Positions 7,167-10,993 of a DNA stretch of 10,993 bases are shown piece after piece. Where the stretch lies: the NCBI GenBank assembly GCA_022567365.1, contig JADFHG010000068.1, forward strand, positions 1 to 10,993, given 5' to 3'. The DNA is from Planctomycetota bacterium (GTDB lineage Bacteria > Planctomycetota > Phycisphaerae > UBA1845). A program made the position numbers and the translations under genes. A model generated the notes under the pieces. The model was given only the letters and a program-made list of their open reading frames with translations, was not told where the DNA came from and searched no databases. How positions within the stretch are numbered: the first letter of the stretch is position 1; each line of letters begins with the position of its first letter.

Positions 7167-8213
7167 CTAGCCACGTGTCGTTCCCCTTGCCGCCTTGCCG
7201 CTGGAAGCGTAGGCGTCGAGGTCAAGACCGGCCGTCTCCCCGCGCGCGAGTTGGTGATAGGCCAACGCCGCAATCATCGCCGCGTTGTCCGTGCAATAGG
7301 CCGTCTCGGCTGCATGAAACGTTAGGTGCCGATGCGTACAGGCGTCCTCGAGCGCCTTGCGGAGCGTCATATTCGCGGCCACTCCGCCACCGAGCACGAC
7401 CGTGCAAAGGCCCGTCCGCCCTACCGCGCGCAAGGTCTTGCGCACGAGCACGTCGATGACCGCCGCCTGAAAGCCGGCCGCGACGTCGGCGACGTCCGCG
7501 GACGTTAACTTTTCCAGGCCGCCCTCGGTCTTGCCCTGTCCATGCACGTGGTACATGACGGCCGTCTTGATACCGGAAAACGAGAAATCCAGCGAATCCC
7601 GACCGAGCATCGTGCGCGGAAACCCGATCGCCGACGGATCGCCGCGCTTGGCGATGCGTTCGATTTGTGGCCCGCCGGGATAGGGCAGATTCAGAATGGT
7701 CGCGACCTTGTCGAACGCCTCGCCGGCCGCGTCGTCGAGGGTGGATCCGATGCGTTCGATCGCATGTGGGGCGTCGACGCGATAGAGCGATGTATGCCCC
7801 CCGGACACAATCAGCGCGATCGCCGGCCAGGGGGGGGCGTCGAGGCCGATGGCCGGGCTATGGGCATGAGCGTGAATGTGGTCCACCGCGATCAGGGGTT
7901 TGCCCAAGACCCAACTTAGCGTTTTGGCGGCCGTCACACCGATGAGCAGCGCGCCGGCGAGTCCGGGGCGATTCGTCACCGCGATCGCCTCGACGTCGCC
8001 GAGCCCGATGCCCGCTTTCGCCATGGCCTCCTCGATGACGGCGTCGAGCCTTTCGATGTGAGCGCGTGAGGCAATCTCCGGCACGACTCCGCCGTACTTG
8101 CTGTGCAGTTCGACCTGCGAGGCGATGACGTTGCTCCGCACGTCCGTCCCGTCAATGACGACGGCGGCCGCCGTTTCGTCGCAGGATGTTTCGATACCGA
8201 GGATTGTCGTCAT
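7167..8213 (-). CDS. tsaD: tRNA N6-adenosine threonylcarbamoyltransferase TsaD
   Basis: TsaD (Kae1/Qri7/YgjD family) transfers the threonylcarbamoyl group from threonylcarbamoyl-AMP to A37 of tRNAs that read ANN codons, completing t6A. In bacteria it works with TsaB and TsaE in the cytoplasm; neither partner gene is in this window. The 348 residues are a normal family length. Visible signatures are ILGIETSCDETAAAVV (4-19), the metal-binding HIHAH (His112 and His116), VSGGHTSLY (136-144), DDAAGEAFDKV (160-170), SFSGIKTA (211-218), GGGVAAN (275-281) and CTDNAAMIA (307-315) with the metal ligand Asp309. The ATG at 8213 gives the standard N-terminus; the ribosome binding site is weak. The gene begins 39 bases after the stop of the HELLH membrane protein and is probably co-transcribed with it. 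Confidence 0.97.
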   Translation of the reverse strand: MTTILGIETSCDETAAAVVIDGTDVRSNVIASQVELHSKYGGVVPEIASRAHIERLDAVIEEAMAKAGIGLGDVEAIAVTNRPGLAGALLIGVTAAKTLSWVLGKPLIAVDHIHAHAHSPAIGLDAPPWPAIALIVSGGHTSLYRVDAPHAIERIGSTLDDAAGEAFDKVATILNLPYPGGPQIERIAKRGDPSAIGFPRTMLGRDSLDFSFSGIKTAVMYHVHGQGKTEGGLEKLTSADVADVAAGFQAAVIDVLVRKTLRAVGRTGLCTVVLGGGVAANMTLRKALEDACTHRHLTFHAAETAYCTDNAAMIAALAYHQLARGETAGLDLDAYASSGKAARGTTRG

Positions 8214-8252
8214 GGAGAGGCCGTCCCCGCAGCACCGAAACGCGCCGCGATG

Positions 8253-9182
8253 TCAACGAGCGCCGTCGGCGGAGCCCACCGCGCTCTCGCTCGCCACTGG
8301 CGGCTTGACGATAAGCCGCGCGAAACCGCATCCCGCCCAATAGGTTCCGAGCGCGAGAAGGACGCCCATCAGAAACGACGCCGCGATCAACGCGATCGTG
8401 GCGAGCGTCGATGCCGGAACGGCGGGGAGCGATGCAACATCGTCGCCCGCGTCCGGGGCTGCGTCAACGGGTGGTGGCTCGCGCGACGAGTCGCCTGAGG
8501 CGAGGGCTGGATCGTCGCCCGGGTCGGGGGCTGCGTCAACGGGTGGTGGCTCGCGCGACGAGTCGCCCGACTCTTCCGTGCCGTTTGATGTCAGCTCTTC
8601 GATCAAACGGAAGACGTCGTCGGACCTGATCCCGGCGTACATCGGTGGGCCACCGCCGCGCGCGACGATGGTAATGAAGCGCGTCGTCAGCGTGGAGCCC
8701 ATCTCGTAGTAATCGCCGAGGAGGTTGTAGATCGGCGCGAAACCGACCACCATGGCGATGCCGAACACCGCGCGGTTGCCCTTATAAGTGCAATACTTGA
8801 CCAGCGGCACGCCGAACAGGATCGACAAGACGAACGGCAGGAAATCCGTCGCGAAGTAGATGAAATCCGATCCCTTCGTGTCGAATCCGGTCAGCCTGCC
8901 CGCGTAGTCGCCGCCGGTCACGACGAACGGAAACACCTTGGCGAGCAGGGCCGCGCCGTACTTGGCGGCGATCTGCAACTCGCTGACGCTTCCGCCCGTG
9001 ATCACGCATCCGGCAACGTGAAGCAGCTCGTGAATCGGCACATAGATAAACCAACATGCGACGAAGCTGGTGAGCGAGATCGCGATGCGCAGCGCGACCT
9101 GCCGCCACGAGCGGGCACTGACGAATTGCCGCTCGAGGCACGACGCGATGTCCTCGATGGGTTGTAGGAAAAACGCCTTCAT
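8253..9182 (-). CDS. Membrane protein with HExxH motif, putative zinc metalloprotease
   Basis: I do not recognise this 309-residue protein as a named family. A hydrophobic helix (about 32-50) runs directly into HELLHVAGC, an HExxH zincin motif with His51, Glu52 and His55. More hydrophobic segments follow at about 76-90, 107-129 and 138-155. Then comes GDYYEMG (156-162), whose Asp or Glu could be a third zinc ligand. This order recalls intramembrane zinc proteases (M50 / site-2 protease) and DUF3267-like zincins, but the NPxDG motif of M50 is not seen. A hydrophilic linker holds two copies of SGDSSREPPPVDAAPD (205-220 and 229-244), followed by a final membrane helix (about 260-285) and a short tail. 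The start lacks a strong ribosome binding site. It probably shares a transcript with tsaD. Activity is inferred only from the motif. Confidence 0.7.
   Translation of the reverse strand: MKAFFLQPIEDIASCLERQFVSARSWRQVALRIAISLTSFVACWFIYVPIHELLHVAGCVITGGSVSELQIAAKYGAALLAKVFPFVVTGGDYAGRLTGFDTKGSDFIYFATDFLPFVLSILFGVPLVKYCTYKGNRAVFGIAMVVGFAPIYNLLGDYYEMGSTLTTRFITIVARGGGPPMYAGIRSDDVFRLIEELTSNGTEESGDSSREPPPVDAAPDPGDDPALASGDSSREPPPVDAAPDAGDDVASLPAVPASTLATIALIAASFLMGVLLALGTYWAGCGFARLIVKPPVASESAVGSADGAR
8439..8582. repeat. In-frame 72-bp tandem duplication
   Basis: Two units start at 8439 and 8511 (period 72 bases, 24 codons). About 57 of the first 60 bases match. They lie in the linker of the membrane protein and duplicate the peptide SGDSSREPPPVDAAPD. 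The close match and the preserved frame suggest a fairly recent duplication in a disordered segment. Confidence 0.85.
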
Positions 9183-9325
9183 ACTTCACACAAAACGACA
9201 AACCGCTTGCGCCCTGTCGCCGCCATCTTACCGCCGCAAGCGTAGCCATCCACTGTCGCTTCCGATGAGCGTTGTCGCAGCGCGCTCCTCGACGTCACCC
9301 GGCCCCAGCAAACGGCGACCAATAG
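9183..9325. other. Spacer upstream of the HELLH gene
   Basis: I see no gene, convincing promoter or repeat in this stretch. It must hold the promoter for the HELLH-tsaD pair unless transcription comes from the radical SAM gene. Confidence 0.3.
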
Positions 9326-9441
9326 TGTAGTGATTCAGAACTGGGGGGGCGTCTCCCGATCCGAACCGCGCCCGTCAGGAAGCGGCTTGACCAACGAAAT
9401 TACGTCCCCTCCCTCACGGTCCCAGGTTCGGATAAGAGGCC
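9326..9441. repeat. Long direct repeat, copy A
   Basis: This copy aligns over about 115 bases with 10878-10993, with an unbroken 36-base identity (9354-9389 against 10906-10941). It opens with tgtagtgattcag. Near its ends are the inverted arms atccgaacc (9359-9367) and ggttcggat (9425-9433), which are conserved in copy B. It starts 20 bases beyond the radical SAM stop and may also act as a transcript-end structure. I see no coding sense in it. Confidence 0.8.
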
Positions 9442-9460
9442 CTCTGTTTGAATCACTGCT

Positions 9461-10351
9461 CTACCCACTACCGCGAAACGCCTCGACGGACAGACCCGCG
9501 TCACGCACGCGTGCCGCAATTCGGTCAACCTCGCCGACGGCGAGGGCGCTGACGAACGCCTCGGCGGGCGCTCGGGCGAGGGTGTAGACCTGCACGCGAT
9601 CGATCGTACCGCCGGCGCGGGTGATATCGCGAAGTCGATCGACATAGGCGGTGATTTCCGCATCGCCGGGACCGACGCCGTCAAGGCGCATGAACAACGA
9701 TTGGATCACGATCGGACGAACCCGGGCGGCCGCGATGATGTTCGCGATGACGTGCGCGATCGGGTAGTTTGGACGATTGACCCGGCGGTAGTGCGCCTCG
9801 GTCCCCGCGTCGAGCTTGGCCCAGATTTCGCCGTTGTTCTCGTCCATTACGGTCAGACCGACCTCGACTTCGGGTCGGAGCAGATAGCACGCATCGGTGA
9901 TGAGCACGATCTTGGTTTCAGTCAGCCCGGCCTCGCGTTTCAGGCGCGCGACCAGACGGACGCAATCCGCGAAGTGGTTGCACGTCGTGGGCTCTCCGTC
10001 GCCGGAGAACGCGACGTCGTTGATCCGTCGCAACTCATCGGGCACATCGTTGAAAGCGGGATCGGCGAAGAGCGCACCGCTCAGCACGCATTCGATCATG
10101 GCCGCCAGTTCACTTCGCAGCACGCCGACGTCGACGTCGCGCACGCGCGGCACCACCGACCGATCGACCTGGCAATATACGCAATCGAAGTTGCACGCTG
10201 CGTCCGGGTTGAGGTTCACGCCGATGCTGAGACCGCGGCTGCGGCGCGAGATGACCGGATAGACGTAGAGGTTTCCTCGCCAATCCCGCGAATGATCGGC
10301 GTATTGTCTGAGCGGTTTGTCCGGTGCGGAGGCGATACGTGGGTCTCCCAT
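9461..10351 (-). CDS. Radical SAM protein, COG0731-like (wyosine synthetase-related)
   Basis: The protein has 296 residues from the start at 10351. ACNFDCVYCQVDR carries the CxxxCxxC cluster (Cys53, Cys57, Cys60) that binds the 4Fe-4S cluster used to cleave S-adenosylmethionine. FSGDGEPT (115-122) is the GGEP-type SAM-binding strand, and WAKLDAGT (177-184) and RPNYPI (193-198) follow in the barrel. The overall pattern resembles COG0731, whose characterised member is the archaeal wyosine enzyme Twy1; bacterial members are largely uncharacterised, so the substrate is unknown. I chose 10351 rather than an in-frame ATG at 10420 because the family core begins there, a G-rich site lies upstream, and a candidate promoter would start transcription between the two. 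Direct repeat copies lie on both sides. Its proximity to tsaD hints at, but does not show, a role in tRNA modification. Confidence 0.8.
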   Translation of the reverse strand: MGDPRIASAPDKPLRQYADHSRDWRGNLYVYPVISRRSRGLSIGVNLNPDAACNFDCVYCQVDRSVVPRVRDVDVGVLRSELAAMIECVLSGALFADPAFNDVPDELRRINDVAFSGDGEPTTCNHFADCVRLVARLKREAGLTETKIVLITDACYLLRPEVEVGLTVMDENNGEIWAKLDAGTEAHYRRVNRPNYPIAHVIANIIAAARVRPIVIQSLFMRLDGVGPGDAEITAYVDRLRDITRAGGTIDRVQVYTLARAPAEAFVSALAVGEVDRIAARVRDAGLSVEAFRGSG

Positions 10352-10387
10352 AGCCTTACCCCCTATGCTGCATCGAGAGGGTGCCGG

Positions 10388-10417
10388 ATGATAGTCGCGC
10401 CGCATCGGCTCGTACAA
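10388..10417 (-). promoter_or_regulatory. Candidate promoter of the radical SAM gene
   Basis: On the minus strand TTGTAC (10417-10412) is followed after 18 bases by TATCAT (10393-10388), a -10 matching consensus at 5 of 6 positions with a poor -35. Transcription would start near 10381, about 30 bases ahead of the ATG at 10351. Confidence 0.35.
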
Positions 10418-10420
10418 CAT

Positions 10421-10630
10421 TGAGCTTGGCCGTGCGTTCGGTTCGTGCGCCCGGTTCGGTCAGCCCGTGTGTTCAAGATCGATGGGGGCGAGGGGTACGG
10501 GTCATGCGACCGCGGAACCGGGCCGCCGCGTCGTCTCGCGGGTCGCAGGGACCGCGGTCATCGAAGTGGCCGGCCATAGGCTCGACCTGACGTCGGCATT
10601 CGATCCAATCGCCTGGTCTTCGGTGGCTTC
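10421..10630. other. Intergenic region without a supported gene
   Basis: A plus-strand frame is open from 10467 to 10949, but it runs straight through two copies of an interspersed repeat and has no ribosome binding site. I judge it non-coding. Nothing else is visible between 10421 and 10630. Confidence 0.4.
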
Positions 10631-10712
10631 GCGCGGGGCTGGCAGAGCCGGCTTGCCGGCACTCCGCGCCTCGGGTGAGCAGCACGGTCGCCCTGCTGTT
10701 CAAACACGGCAC
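10631..10712. repeat. Modular hairpin repeat, copy 1
   Basis: A hairpin block (outer arms gcgcgg at 10631-10636 and ccgcgc at 10664-10669, inner gccggcttgccggc at 10647-10660) is followed by ctcgggtgagcagcacggtc and then caaacacgg. The same order of parts occurs in copy 2 at 10811-10870, about 75% alike by eye in the tail. Confidence 0.5.
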
Positions 10713-10810
10713 TGGTATCGTGTTTCAAAAGTTCCAGAACCAACTGAGCCGTATTCTTCGACCTGCGCGAACCTGGGAGGGCAGCTTACGGTCACGAGCA
10801 TTCGTGACAT

Positions 10811-10870
10811 CGCGCGGGCTGAAGCCCGCGGCTCGGGTGAACAGCATGGTCGATGGACTCTTGAAACACG
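10811..10870. repeat. Modular hairpin repeat, copy 2
   Basis: A perfect 7-base stem, cgcgggc (10813-10819) with gcccgcg (10824-10830), closes over a tgaa loop. It is followed by gctcgggtgaacagcatggt and then gaaacacgg. Copy B of the long direct repeat begins 8 bases later, so the modules are stacked. Confidence 0.55.
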
Positions 10871-10877
10871 GTATTAC

Positions 10878-10993
10878 TGTAGTGATTCAGGATTGGGGAG
10901 ACGTATCCCGATCCGAACCGCGCCCGTCAGGAAGCGGCTTGTCCAATGAAAGCACGTCCCCTCGCTTACGACCGGGGTTCGGATATGACCCCC
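10878..10993. repeat. Long direct repeat, copy B (reaches the window edge)
   Basis: This is the partner of copy A at 9326-9441, in the same orientation, with a 36-base identical core at 10906-10941. The inverted arms atccgaacc (10911-10919) and ggttcggat (10976-10984) are kept. It may continue beyond the window. Confidence 0.8.

Noticed and set aside
9701..10423. 240-codon plus-strand frame opposite the radical SAM gene
   Set aside because: It is antisense to a gene with clear catalytic motifs; it is a typical GC-rich shadow frame with no recognisable features.
10467..10949. Plus-strand open frame of 160 codons containing an SGEQHGR duplication
   Set aside because: The duplicated peptide is just the translation of two copies of a hairpin repeat, and the frame also covers long direct repeat B.

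Overview
The window is a GC-rich bacterial chromosome segment in which every convincing gene lies on the minus strand. It suggests a planctomycete, probably Phycisphaerae-like. The main clue is the secreted protein at the left: it ends in calcium-loop repeats of the DCDGNGIPDE type and a dockerin-like tail, an architecture common in planctomycete exported proteins. Long intergenic spaces full of short interspersed hairpin repeats fit the same picture. This placement is an inference, because no rRNA or other marker is present.

Layout from left to right. Positions 1-245 are a gene-free edge with one inverted repeat. A secreted beta-propeller (Asp-box) protein occupies 246-1949, with a good sigma70-like promoter at 2002-2030. 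Positions 2019-2682 are a graveyard: a decayed copy of a zinc-ribbon microgene, remnants of a P27-family phage terminase small subunit, and a cluster of hairpins. Two GT-C type membrane glycosyltransferases follow, at 2683-4290 (intact) and 4477-6025 (broken by one frameshift near 5020). A second, open copy of the zinc-ribbon microgene lies at 6157-6291. The next 850 bases hold interspersed repeats in inverted orientation and no gene I trust. Then come tsaD (7167-8213), a membrane protein with an HELLH zincin-like motif just upstream of it (8253-9182), and a radical SAM protein (9461-10351). The last gene is bracketed by two copies of a roughly 115-bp direct repeat, and the right edge contains more modular hairpin repeats.

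How the genes relate. The HELLH protein and tsaD are 39 bases apart and probably co-transcribed. TsaD makes the t6A modification of ANN-decoding tRNAs. The radical SAM protein resembles the COG0731 group, which includes the wyosine tRNA synthetase Twy1, so a translation or tRNA link is conceivable but unproven. The two glycosyltransferases may belong to cell-envelope glycan or protein glycosylation, using lipid-linked sugars on the outer face of the membrane. I see no defence system, CRISPR array, intact mobile element, tRNA or rRNA. The most unusual content is the repeated zinc-ribbon microgene, whose conserved upstream region has an extended -10 placed as expected for a leaderless transcript, and the layered repeats and phage debris between genes.
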